NCBI GenBank assembly: GCA_011390205.1
Contig: JAABSX010000002.1
Span: 62,001 to 126,000, forward strand
Length of the DNA stretch: 64,000 nucleotides
DNA from: Microscillaceae bacterium
GTDB lineage: Bacteria > Bacteroidota > Bacteroidia > Cytophagales > Microscillaceae
Direction of reading: 5' to 3'
The number at the start of each line of letters is the position of its first letter. Position 1 is the first letter of the stretch. Below the pieces are notes generated by a model that did not search any database, was not told where the DNA came from, and saw only the letters and a program-made list of their open reading frames with translations. The position numbers and the translations under genes are program-made. Of this stretch, positions 46,135 to 55,395 are shown piece by piece.

Positions 46135-49100
46135 ATGTACCTAATATTTGACACTGAAACCACAGGCTTCCCCAAAAATTTTGAAGCACCACATACTGAT
46201 TTAGACAACTGGCCTCGCCTTGTGCAGATTGCCTGGCAATGCCATGATGCACACGGAAAGTTACTGACTGCCGAGAATCATATCATCAAGCCCGATGGTT
46301 TTACTATCCCTTTTAATGCTGAGAAAGTACACGGAATCTCTACCCAAATAGCCCAAGAAGAAGGCAAGCCCCTTGCCGAAGTCTTAGAAAAATTTGCCAT
46401 AGATATTGCCAGATCTGAGATATTGATAGGGCATAATATTCAGTTTGACCTTAATGTCACAGGGGCAGAATTTCTAAGGGCAAAAGTAGAAACTACCCTC
46501 TGGGATAAAAAACCCTTCGATACCAAAAGTGAAGAAGCTGCCGCTTTTTGTCAGTTGCCAGGAGGCAGAGGAGGCAAATTCAAGTGGCCTACCCTCACTG
46601 AGCTACACAAAAAATTATTTGGTGAAGCCTTTGGTGATGCCCACGATGCTGCCTATGATGTAGCCGCTACGGCTCGCTGTTTCTTCGGATTGATTACCCA
46701 AAAAGTAGCCACTCCTTTCGGAGATGTGCCCATCTCTGACATTCACTATGAAGCTCCACAGCTAGATGAAGCCAATTTTTCAAAGAGAAATACACAAAAA
46801 GGAATTATCATTCCTGAGCAATTTAGAGGCAAGCTAGACCAGTCCCTGCCCTTTGCACACCTGCATACACACACACAGTTTTCTATTTTGCAGAGTACTT
46901 CCAACGTCAAAGACCTCATCAAAAAAGCCAAAGAAATGGGCATGGAAGCCCTTGCCATCACCGACCATGGCAATATGCATGTGGCTTTCAATGCTGTAGG
47001 GGAAGGGGCAAACCAAGACCTTAAAGTCATCATGGGCTGTGAATTGTATGTAGCCGAAGAACGCCTCAAACTGAAATTCACCAAAAACGAACCCGACCGA
47101 AGATTTACCCAAGTCTTGCTTGCCAAAGACCAAGGAGCGTATCACCGCTTGTCCAAATTATGCTCACTGGGTTATATTGAGGGCTATTACTCGGGCTTCC
47201 CACGTGTAGATAAGGCATTGATCAAAGAATATTCTGAGGGACTGATTGCCCTCACGGGCAGCCTCAGCGGAGAGATTCCGAGTCTTATCCTAAACAGAGG
47301 TGAACACGAAGCGGAAGAGGCTTTTAAGTGGTGGCTAGAAGTATTTGGAGAAGATTTTTATGTAGAACTCCAAAGGCACGGATTAGAAGAAGAGGAGCGT
47401 GTCAATGAGGTCTTACTCCGATTTGCCGCCAAATATGGTGTAAAACCCGTAGCCGCACACAGTTCTTATTACCTCCAAAAAACAGATGCCGATGCCCATG
47501 ATACCTTGCTTTGTGTAAAAGATGGCGAAAAGAAATCTACCCCCGTAGGACGTGGGCGTGGTACTCGATTCGGGATGCCCAATGAAGAATATTACTTTAA
47601 AACGCCCCAAGAAATGAATGAGCTTTTCTCGGATATTCCTGTGGCACTAGAAAATATCCAAGAAGTCATAGACAAATGCTCTCCTATTAAGCTCAGAAGG
47701 GATATTTTAATGCCCAATTATAAAATTCCCGAAGAATTTACTGACCAAGATGATTACCTCAAATACCTCACTTATGAAGGGGCAAAAATAAAATATGGAG
47801 AAATCACCGAAGAAGTCCAAGAACGCCTAGACCGTGAGCTAGAGATTATCAAAGGAATGGGCTTCCCAGGCTATTTCTTGATTGTGCAAGACTTCATCAA
47901 TGCCGCCAAAAATATGGGCGTGTTCGTGGGACCAGGTCGAGGCTCGGCTGCAGGTTCTGCAGTGGCTTACTGCATAGGCATCACCAACATAGACCCCATC
48001 AAATATGCCTTGCTTTTTGAGCGATTCCTGAATCCTGAGCGTGTGAGTATGCCCGATATTGATATTGATTTTGATGATGAAGGGCGGCAATCTGCCATCA
48101 ATTATGTGGTAGAAAAATATGGCAAAAACCAAGTAGCACAAATCATCACCTACGGCACGATGGCAGCCAAAATGTCTATCAAAGACGTAGCTCGAGTACA
48201 GGAATTGCCCATAGACCAATCTAACCAACTCGCCAAATATGTACCCGATAAGCCCGGCACGAAGCTCAAAGATGCCTTTGCCGAAGTAGCCGAATTGCGT
48301 GAAATCTTGAATGGAGATAGCCTACATTCGAGAGTACTCCGAGAAGCACATATCTTGGAAGGTTCTGTCCGAAACACAGGCATACACGCCGCAGGGGTGA
48401 TTATTGCCCCTGATGACATTACGCAGTACATTCCCGTCTGTACTTCCAAAGATGCCGACCTCCTCGTAACGCAGTTTGATGGCAAAGTAGTAGAAGATGC
48501 GGGTATGCTTAAAATGGACTTCCTAGGGCTAAAAACCCTCACCATCTTGAAAGATGCCCTCAGACTGATAGAAAAAAACCACCAAGTAAAAATAGACCTT
48601 GACAATATCCCTCTTGAAGATGAAAAAACCTTTGAACTCTATCAGCGAGGAGATACCATTGGCACATTCCAGTTTGAGTCAGAGGGTATGCAAATGTATC
48701 TACGCAAACTCAAGCCCAACAATGTAGAAGATTTGATTGCCATGAATGCCCTCTATCGCCCTGGCCCGATGGCATTTATTCCGCTTTACATTGACCGCAA
48801 ACACGGGCGAGAAGTGGTAGAATATCCACACCTGCTGATAGAACCCATTCTTAAAAATACCTTCGGGATTATGGTCTATCAAGAGCAAATCATGCAGACT
48901 GCCCAAATCTTGGCAGGCTATACCCTTGGTGGTGCAGACATCCTCCGCCGTGCAATGGGTAAGAAAAAAGCCTCTGAAATGGACAAGCAGCGTGAAATCT
49001 TCGTGGAAGGAGCAAAGGAAAAGAATGACATCCCTGCAGCTAAAGCCAATGAGATTTTTGATGTGATGGCGAAGTTTGCCGAATATGGCTTCAACCGCTC

Positions 49101-50313
49101 GCACTCAGCCGCCTACTCTGTAGTCGCTTATCAGACTGCTTACCTCAAAGCCAATTACCCAGCCGAATACATGGCTTCGGTCTTGACACACAACATGAAC
49201 AACATCGATAAAGTAACTTTCTTTATTGATGAATGTCAGCGGCAAGGCGTGAAGGTGCTTGGCCCAGATGTAAACGAATCCGAAGCCTCCTTCACAGTAA
49301 ATGCCCAAGGGCAAATCCGCTTCGGGATGGCAGCCATCAAAGGCACTGGCGAATCGGCCATCTCTGCCATCACGGAAGAACGAGAAAAAAAGGGACATTT
49401 TGAAGATGTTTTTGATTTTGCAAGGAGGATAGACCTCCGCACCGTCAATAAAAAGTCATTTGAAAGCCTTGCCTATGCAGGGGCATTTGATGGCTTCGGC
49501 ATAGACCGAGCCTTGTATTTTGCGATGAGTGATGACAATAACAACCTGATAGAAAAAATCATGAAGTATGGCAATGCCTACCAAAAAGAAAAAGAAACTG
49601 CTTCGGTTTCACTTTTTGGAGGCAATACAGCCCTTGAAATAGCAACTCCGCCCATCCCCGAAGGCAATCTCTGGTCAAGACTAGAAAAGCTCAACCACGA
49701 AAAAGCTGTAGTAGGATTTTATGTATCAGGGCATCCACTGGAGCAATACCGTGCCGCCATGCGTCAGCTCAAAACCTGTGCCTTAGATGGCTTGGCTACT
49801 TTTAATAGGCAAGAGGTCAAAGTGGCGGGCATCGTTACGGCGAAGACCATCAGACAAACCAAAGGAGGCAGTATGTTTTCTATCGTGGTGATAGAAGATT
49901 TTAAAAGCTCGCTAGAAATTCCACTCTTTAATAAAAAACACGAAGAATTTAGTGGAATGATGGAAGTGAATCAACTGGTACTCATCACAGGCAAAGTAAA
50001 ACAAGACTATCGTGACCCTGAAAAATACAGCATAGAAGTAGATGAGGTGGATGACCTCGAGGCGATGCAAGAAAAACACTGCCAAGGCATTGAGCTACAG
50101 TTAGACATTCAGAAATTGAGTGCTGCCCTTATCCAAGACATTGAGTCGCTTGTGCAATCTTCTGGCGGCGAACAAACCCTCAAAATCAAACTGATAGACT
50201 ATGAAGAAAAAATTGCGGCAGACCTTACTTCCCAAAAATTTAAAATTAACTTAGATGAGCGTCTTTTACAAAAACTAGATGCTATGGAGGTGAGGTATGA
50301 GATGGTGTATTAG
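46135..50313 (+). CDS. dnaE: DNA polymerase III alpha subunit with fused N-terminal 3'-5' exonuclease
   Basis: The replicative polymerase, 1392 residues against about 1160 in E. coli. The extra N-terminal 190 residues are a DnaQ-type DEDDh exonuclease: Asp6 and Glu8 in FDTETTG, IGHNIQFDLN (about 98-107) and HDAAYDVAAT (about 168-177), all intact, so proofreading should be covalently attached. The PHP domain then begins FAHLHTHTQFS (about 237), ITDHGN, and the polymerase palm has MPDIDIDF (about 639-646) with catalytic Asp residues. The tail carries helix-hairpin-helix and OB-fold regions (VAGIVTAKTIRQTKGG). The start is the ATG at 46135. It is monocistronic, with a palindrome just after the stop. 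Confidence 0.97.
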   Translation: MYLIFDTETTGFPKNFEAPHTDLDNWPRLVQIAWQCHDAHGKLLTAENHIIKPDGFTIPFNAEKVHGISTQIAQEEGKPLAEVLEKFAIDIARSEILIGHNIQFDLNVTGAEFLRAKVETTLWDKKPFDTKSEEAAAFCQLPGGRGGKFKWPTLTELHKKLFGEAFGDAHDAAYDVAATARCFFGLITQKVATPFGDVPISDIHYEAPQLDEANFSKRNTQKGIIIPEQFRGKLDQSLPFAHLHTHTQFSILQSTSNVKDLIKKAKEMGMEALAITDHGNMHVAFNAVGEGANQDLKVIMGCELYVAEERLKLKFTKNEPDRRFTQVLLAKDQGAYHRLSKLCSLGYIEGYYSGFPRVDKALIKEYSEGLIALTGSLSGEIPSLILNRGEHEAEEAFKWWLEVFGEDFYVELQRHGLEEEERVNEVLLRFAAKYGVKPVAAHSSYYLQKTDADAHDTLLCVKDGEKKSTPVGRGRGTRFGMPNEEYYFKTPQEMNELFSDIPVALENIQEVIDKCSPIKLRRDILMPNYKIPEEFTDQDDYLKYLTYEGAKIKYGEITEEVQERLDRELEIIKGMGFPGYFLIVQDFINAAKNMGVFVGPGRGSAAGSAVAYCIGITNIDPIKYALLFERFLNPERVSMPDIDIDFDDEGRQSAINYVVEKYGKNQVAQIITYGTMAAKMSIKDVARVQELPIDQSNQLAKYVPDKPGTKLKDAFAEVAELREILNGDSLHSRVLREAHILEGSVRNTGIHAAGVIIAPDDITQYIPVCTSKDADLLVTQFDGKVVEDAGMLKMDFLGLKTLTILKDALRLIEKNHQVKIDLDNIPLEDEKTFELYQRGDTIGTFQFESEGMQMYLRKLKPNNVEDLIAMNALYRPGPMAFIPLYIDRKHGREVVEYPHLLIEPILKNTFGIMVYQEQIMQTAQILAGYTLGGADILRRAMGKKKASEMDKQREIFVEGAKEKNDIPAAKANEIFDVMAKFAEYGFNRSHSAAYSVVAYQTAYLKANYPAEYMASVLTHNMNNIDKVTFFIDECQRQGVKVLGPDVNESEASFTVNAQGQIRFGMAAIKGTGESAISAITEEREKKGHFEDVFDFARRIDLRTVNKKSFESLAYAGAFDGFGIDRALYFAMSDDNNNLIEKIMKYGNAYQKEKETASVSLFGGNTALEIATPPIPEGNLWSRLEKLNHEKAVVGFYVSGHPLEQYRAAMRQLKTCALDGLATFNRQEVKVAGIVTAKTIRQTKGGSMFSIVVIEDFKSSLEIPLFNKKHEEFSGMMEVNQLVLITGKVKQDYRDPEKYSIEVDEVDDLEAMQEKHCQGIELQLDIQKLSAALIQDIESLVQSSGGEQTLKIKLIDYEEKIAADLTSQKFKINLDERLLQKLDAMEVRYEMVY

Positions 50314-50319
50314 GGTGGA

Positions 50320-50367
50320 GAGATTAAAAATCTCCTGCTCTGTAGTCCAGATTGCAAATCTGGACTA
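50320..50367. repeat. REP-like double hairpin after dnaE
   Basis: GAGATT/AATCTC (50320-50334) is followed by TAGTCCAGATT (50343-50353) and AATCTGGACTA (50357-50367), 11 perfect pairs with loop GCA. A GCGGGGGG run follows. No T-run is present, so it is not a classical terminator. The AATCTGG core recurs in the palindrome at 50885. Confidence 0.8.
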
Positions 50368-50460
50368 GCGGGGGGATTGGTTAATGGTGATGTCTCCAAT
50401 TACGAAAATAATTCTTATCTTTGTTACCTACTCATTGAAACAAGTAAGCCTTTTATCAGA

Positions 50461-50934
50461 ATGAAAAACCACATAGGTACAAGAGTCCTCAACTATGAAA
50501 TAGTATCTTTTTTGGGTGAAGGTGGTTTAGCAGAGGTATATTTAGCCAAGCACATACGCCTAGCCAATCAGCAAGTAGCTATCAAGATTTTAAAATCAGA
50601 ATATGCCAACAAACAGGTCATTAGAGAACGCTTTGTTCGTGAAGCAGAGATTATGGCTACACTATCCCACCCTAACATTGCGAAAGTCTCAGATTTTGTA
50701 GAAGATGAATCTATGCTAGCCATTATTTTAGAATACCTTGAGGGCGAGTCATTAGATGAATACATAAGGAGCAAAGGAGCTTTGCACACGCTCTCAGAGG
50801 TGAAGCGCATATTTAGTCAAATATTTCTAGGCTTTGAGTATGCACACGGATACGAAAACTCAGTAATACATCGAGATATAAAACCCCCCAATCTGGTGCA
50901 AGCCTCGAGGCTTGCACCAGATTGGGGGCAGTGA
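50461..50934 (+). pseudogene. serine/threonine kinase fragment, truncated in the catalytic loop
   Basis: The N-terminal lobe of a Hanks-type kinase closely similar to the one at 24.9 kb (GTRVLNYEIVSFLGEGGLAEVYLA; IKIL with the catalytic Lys; RERFVREAEIMATLSHPNI). The frame reaches HRDIKPPN, the catalytic loop, and then continues as a foreign LVQASRLAPDWGQ and stops. That foreign part is the translation of a perfect palindrome. No DFG, activation segment or C-lobe exists downstream in any frame. The original start is most likely the ATG at 50461 (an ATG at 50377 adds a leader that does not match the family). It is non-functional as a kinase. Confidence 0.88.
50885..50928. repeat. 44-nt perfect palindrome at the kinase break
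   Basis: Arms of 22 bases centred on TCGA (50905-50908): CCCCCAATCTGGTGCAAGCC on the left and its exact complement on the right, with no loop. It sits exactly where homology to kinases ends. It looks like an extragenic palindromic element rather than a terminator, because no T-run follows. Confidence 0.92.
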
Positions 50935-51100
50935 AGATTTACCAATAAGCGTTAAACTTTAAATCCATAAATTAGGCACAACATCAAAATTTTTGACGAC
51001 AAACAAGTGCATACATCTTAGGCGGTGAGTTGACTACAGATTGGAAAAACATTTATTTTTTGGCTAGTTCCTTAAGGAGAAGAGGTTTGAGATTAGGACT

Positions 51101-51140
51101 AAAAAAAGCCTTCAAGATACTGAAATCTTGAAGGCTTTTT
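51101..51140 (-). terminator. terminator of secDF
   Basis: AAAAAGCCTTCAAGAT (51103-51118) pairs perfectly with ATCTTGAAGGCTTTTT (51125-51140), with a six-base loop. On the minus strand it is followed by a T-run and lies 24 bases after the secDF stop. The opposite orientation also looks functional. Confidence 0.92.
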
Positions 51141-51163
51141 ATTTTTAAAAATCAGCTATGATT

Positions 51164-54100
51164 TTATGAACCTTTCACATCTAACTTTTCTCTCTTACGC
51201 AATAGCAAAGAAATATCCACAAAGATAGGTGAAGCAATGAATACAGATGAATATGTACCAATCAAAATACCTATCAATAATGAATAGGAGAATCCTCCCA
51301 GTACCTGCCCACCAAATAAGAAAAGACACAACACTACCAGCAAGGTAGTAGATGAGGTCATAATCGTACGGCTTAGTGTGGTATTGATTGCATTATTCAC
51401 ATTGTCTAAGAAATCTTTGCTGTTCATATCTCTTTTTGTAGTGCCTACCATTTCTTTGATACGGTCAAAAACCACCACAGTATCATTGATAGAGTAACCC
51501 ACCACGGTCAGCATTGCTGCAATGAATACCTGATCTACCTCATAGCTAATGCCTAGTAATTTTGCCAAGCCCATAAAAGCAATCACAATCAAAACATCAT
51601 GCACCAGTGCCACTAAAGCACCCACACTGTATTGCCAGTATTTTAGCCTACCAATACGTACAAAGATATACAAGAAAATAACCAAGAATGAAAACAACAC
51701 TGATTTGTAAGAAGTCTGGGCAATGTCATCTGCAATCGTAGCCCCCACTTTAGAAAAGCCTACTACTTTAGGGGATTTCTCTTTGAAAGCCTCTAAACCC
51801 TTCATCACTTCTGCTTTTACTTTCTCATCAGCAGCGGCAGATTCATCTTCTATCATGTAGCTTGTAGTGATTTTGAGCTTGTTGTTGCTGCCATAAGTCT
51901 TTACTTCTGTGCCTTCTTTAATTTCTTTTCCGATTTCTTCACGGGCATTTTTGACAGATACAGGAGTATCAAACTCTACAATGTATGAGCGTCCGCCTTT
52001 GAAATCTACCCCTAAGGTAAGTCCAGGGTAAATCATCAAACCAATACCAGCTACAATCAAAACTCCAGAGAATATATAAGCATTGCGGCGTAGCTTCACA
52101 AAATCAATATTGATATTATTGAAGGTATTCTTCATAATGAATCCATCAAAACGAATGGCTTTGCTGTCTGCCTTGCGGGTGAAATACTCAATCACTAAGC
52201 GAGTAATGAAAATAGCACTAAACAATGAACAAGCAATACCTATCATCAGAGTTACGGCAAAGCCTTTTACACCACCTGTACCATTCAGATATAGAATTAA
52301 ACCTGTCAGGAAGGTAGTCGCATTTGAATCTACAATGGCAGACATTGCCTTGGTGTAGCCTTCCGTAATGGCATTTTTATAAGACCGATTATTGGCAAGT
52401 TCTTCTCTCACCCGCTCAAAAATCAGTACATTGGCATCTACTGACATACCTATGGTCAGTACGATGCCCGCAATGCCTGGCAAAGTCAATACAGCTCCGA
52501 AAGAAGCCAAGACACCTACGATAAAAATAATGTTGAGGAAAAGTGCCAAGTTAGCGACCAGACCAGAGTTGCGGTAATACAAAAACATAAACACAAGCAC
52601 AATGCCCAAACCTAGCAACATAGAGTTAAGCCCCTGCGCGATGGATTCCTTGCCAAGTGATGGCCCTACAGTGGCTTCTTCTACAATTCGGATGGGTGCA
52701 GGCAGCTTGCCCGCTTTGAGTACGTTTGCTAAGTCTTTTGCTTCATTGACGGTGAAGCTTCCCTGAATGACAGAGCTACCATTGGGGATTTCTCCGTTTA
52801 CATTAGGGGCAGAATATACAGCATCATCTAAGACAATGGCGATTCTGTTTCCTACATTATTCGCAGTCAGTTTACGCCATACTTTAGCACCCGTACTGTT
52901 CATCTGCATACTTACAGAGGGGTTATTCTCATCAAAATCTTGGCGAGCATCTATCACTACTTCTCCTCCTAGAGGTGCTTTGCCGCCACGCCCTGTTTTG
53001 ATAGGATAGAGTGTAACCATTCCTGAGGCTTCATTTCCTTTTACATCCCACAAAAATTTAATATTATTGGGAAAAAGACGCTTAACCTCTGAGCGAGCTA
53101 AGATTTGATTGACACGGCTGGTGTCTTTAATCTTGACCATAAAGCCCTCTTGTGTAGGGGTGATGAGCTGCATTGCAAGGCTGCTGGCTGTTTCGGTAGA
53201 GTCTTTTTTGGCAGAATCTCCCTCAGCAGTTTTGGCTACTTGGTTGCTGTCTTTGGTGTCATCGGCTGAGTCAGCACCTACCAGCAGTGGATTTTCGGCT
53301 TGCTTGGTAGTATCTTTATTTGTTTCGGCGATGAGTGGGTCATTGCTTGTTTTGGCAGTGTCAGCCGCTTGGGTATCAGCTACTAAACCACTTTCAGTTT
53401 CTTTTTCTGTCTTGGGTTGTCCTGCTTTTTTGAGTTTCTCTTCTTGGTCTAGGTAGCTTACAAACTGTTGATAGTAAGGGAATACATCTTGCATATTCCA
53501 TACTTCCCAGAATTCTAGCTTTGCCACACCTGAAAGTAATTTACGGACACGCTCAGGGTTATCTACTCCGGGCAGTTCTACCAAGATACGGTTGGTGCCA
53601 GGTATTTTTTGGATATTGGGGTTAGTAACCCCAAATTTATCAATACGAGTACGGATAATGTTAAATGAGCGGTCAAAAGCATCTGCCACTTCATCACGGA
53701 TTACCTGCACGATTTCGTCATTGGTAGAAGTGATGGTAATTTTCCCTCTTGTGGTAGTGTTGGTGAAGATACTACTGAATTTCACATTTGGCTCTACTTC
53801 TTCATAAGCAGCTGCAAACAAATCTATGAAGCTCTGTTGGCTATTTTGCTGACGCTCTTGGGCAAGTCTGAGTGCTTTCTGAAAATTTGCATTGGGTTTG
53901 TTGTTTGCCAATGCTCTGATGATTTCAATGGGAGATACCTCGAGGGTAATTTCCATTCCTCCCTGAAGGTCAAGCCCTAGTGCGAGTTCTTTTTCTTTGA
54001 CCTCTTTGTAAGTGTATTCTATCCCAAAAAGATTATACACAGGTTTTGTGTAGATAGAATCAAGGTATGCTTGCTTTTTGTAAGGGTCTGTATTGCCTTT

Positions 54101-54226
54101 GGCATTGGTAGCATACTCAGTAGCATCTGCCTGCACGCTGCGTGCTTTGAAAGTAAAAGATAAGTAATATGCTGAGATACCTAATAGTAAGAAGGTCATC
54201 AGCAAAACGAGGTTTTTATTTTTCAT
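51164..54226 (-). CDS. secDF: protein translocase subunits SecD and SecF, fused
   Basis: About 1020 residues from the ATG at 54226 (a TTG ten codons upstream is less likely). The SecD half has the first membrane helix (about 5-25), the periplasmic P1 region with GLDLQGGMEITLEV (about 82-95), ELPGVDNPERVRKLL, and the helical bundle with GMSVDANVLIFERVRE. The SecF half has GVDFKGGRSYIVEF (about 752) and the NDTVVVFDRIKE motif. It drives the late steps of Sec export with the proton gradient. A Thr/Asp/Lys-rich insertion of about 85 residues in SecD (about 270-355) is unusual. Fused SecDF is normal in Bacteroidota. A terminator follows. Confidence 0.96.
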   Translation of the reverse strand: MKNKNLVLLMTFLLLGISAYYLSFTFKARSVQADATEYATNAKGNTDPYKKQAYLDSIYTKPVYNLFGIEYTYKEVKEKELALGLDLQGGMEITLEVSPIEIIRALANNKPNANFQKALRLAQERQQNSQQSFIDLFAAAYEEVEPNVKFSSIFTNTTTRGKITITSTNDEIVQVIRDEVADAFDRSFNIIRTRIDKFGVTNPNIQKIPGTNRILVELPGVDNPERVRKLLSGVAKLEFWEVWNMQDVFPYYQQFVSYLDQEEKLKKAGQPKTEKETESGLVADTQAADTAKTSNDPLIAETNKDTTKQAENPLLVGADSADDTKDSNQVAKTAEGDSAKKDSTETASSLAMQLITPTQEGFMVKIKDTSRVNQILARSEVKRLFPNNIKFLWDVKGNEASGMVTLYPIKTGRGGKAPLGGEVVIDARQDFDENNPSVSMQMNSTGAKVWRKLTANNVGNRIAIVLDDAVYSAPNVNGEIPNGSSVIQGSFTVNEAKDLANVLKAGKLPAPIRIVEEATVGPSLGKESIAQGLNSMLLGLGIVLVFMFLYYRNSGLVANLALFLNIIFIVGVLASFGAVLTLPGIAGIVLTIGMSVDANVLIFERVREELANNRSYKNAITEGYTKAMSAIVDSNATTFLTGLILYLNGTGGVKGFAVTLMIGIACSLFSAIFITRLVIEYFTRKADSKAIRFDGFIMKNTFNNINIDFVKLRRNAYIFSGVLIVAGIGLMIYPGLTLGVDFKGGRSYIVEFDTPVSVKNAREEIGKEIKEGTEVKTYGSNNKLKITTSYMIEDESAAADEKVKAEVMKGLEAFKEKSPKVVGFSKVGATIADDIAQTSYKSVLFSFLVIFLYIFVRIGRLKYWQYSVGALVALVHDVLIVIAFMGLAKLLGISYEVDQVFIAAMLTVVGYSINDTVVVFDRIKEMVGTTKRDMNSKDFLDNVNNAINTTLSRTIMTSSTTLLVVLCLFLFGGQVLGGFSYSLLIGILIGTYSSVFIASPIFVDISLLLRKREKLDVKGS

Positions 54227-54348
54227 TTTTGCGTAATTTTCTAAAAAAATAATCAATTTTTATACTGAAATATGTGGAGCACCTCCGCAGGCAAAAACCT
54301 ACAGAAGATGTTGTGCCTCATCAGGAGGCTATAAAAAAGATGTGAAAG

Positions 54349-54744
54349 CTAAGGACCATTGATGACGATGATATGCCCAAATGTATTCTGCCAATAAGGT
54401 AAAACTGCGGGTACAATCTCTGGCAAAAAGGCAAATTCTTCTATGACTGGAAAATCAAAACAAATCAAATCAAACAACTGAGAGTCTAGAGGCAAGACCG
54501 AAGCATTGACTACAGCCTCAAGTACAGAGGAGGCTTGAAGGGTGGCTGTACCATCCTCTTCTTCTTGGTCTGAGATAGGTGTGTTTTTTTCAGAATCAGA
54601 CTGATTCTTCAAGATATGGGCAGCTTGCTCAAAATCAGTAGGCACAGACAGCACATGGCTGTTGACCAAAAGGGCAAGCCCGAAGGCAAGATAAGTCAGT
54701 GCTACACCAGACCAATGGAAGATATTTTTTCTTTGCTTTGACAT
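54349..54744 (-). CDS. uncharacterised small membrane protein
   Basis: A 131-residue protein with a basic start (SKQRKNIFHW) and one transmembrane or signal helix (about residues 12-32). An acidic low-complexity part (about 48-66, rich in Glu, Asp and Ser) and a hydrophobic C-terminal half (LFDLICFDFPVIEEFAF) follow. I do not recognise a family. It is upstream of secDF on the same strand, with 122 bases between them, so the two could share a transcript. The start is the ATG at 54744. Confidence 0.55.
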   Translation of the reverse strand: MSKQRKNIFHWSGVALTYLAFGLALLVNSHVLSVPTDFEQAAHILKNQSDSEKNTPISDQEEEDGTATLQASSVLEAVVNASVLPLDSQLFDLICFDFPVIEEFAFLPEIVPAVLPYWQNTFGHIIVINGP

Positions 54745-54938
54745 AAATTGACCGCAAAGCTAGCTAAAATCTAAGAAAAAAGGAAAGAATAAAGTTTTAA
54801 TTTCTGATTCGTACAAATATCTCGGCAGATGCTTTACTTTTATTTTTTTGATAATTCTCAGAAAAACACCAGAATCACGTTTTTTTATGCTATTTTTAGC
54901 AGCAGAATAGTCTTTTTTAAAATTAAACTTCTTTTAAA

Positions 54939-55376
54939 ATGAGTCATACTTATGAATACCCTCGCCCTGCTCTGACAGTGGATTGTGTTATATTTGGAAA
55001 AGATGCACAAGGAGAAGTGCTGCATGTCTTGCTCATAGAGCGGGCACATGCACCTTTTGCAGGAAAATGGGCTTTCCCTGGAGGGTTTGTAGATGCGGGC
55101 GAAACTGTAGAAATGGCTGCACTCAGAGAACTCAAAGAAGAAACAGGCGTAGATACGGCATTGTCTGCCAAGCTTTTAGGGGTGTATAGCAAGCCAGGGC
55201 GAGACCCTCGTGGCTGGACTGTCTCTGTGGCTTTTAGGGCAGAAGTAGCCATGGCTGCCTGTGAAGTGCAAGCAGCCGACGATGCTACCCGTGCAGAATG
55301 GGTAAAAATAGAAGACATTGCAGAAATGGCATTTGATCATGCTGAGATTTTAAGAGATGCACTTAAAAAGGAGTGA
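54939..55376 (+). CDS. NUDIX hydrolase
   Basis: A 145-residue pyrophosphohydrolase with a complete Nudix box: GGFVDAGE, then RELKEETG (about residues 48-70). The N-terminus YEYPRPALTVDCVIFG and the KPGRDPRGWTVSVAF segment resemble ADP-ribose pyrophosphatase-like proteins of the NrtR/ADPRase group, here without a DNA-binding domain. The likely substrate is ADP-ribose or a related nucleotide, but this is not certain. The start is the ATG at 54939. It converges on the SulP gene, 19 bases apart. Confidence 0.93.
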   Translation: MSHTYEYPRPALTVDCVIFGKDAQGEVLHVLLIERAHAPFAGKWAFPGGFVDAGETVEMAALRELKEETGVDTALSAKLLGVYSKPGRDPRGWTVSVAFRAEVAMAACEVQAADDATRAEWVKIEDIAEMAFDHAEILRDALKKE

Positions 55377-55395
55377 AATCAAATCTAAATCTTCT

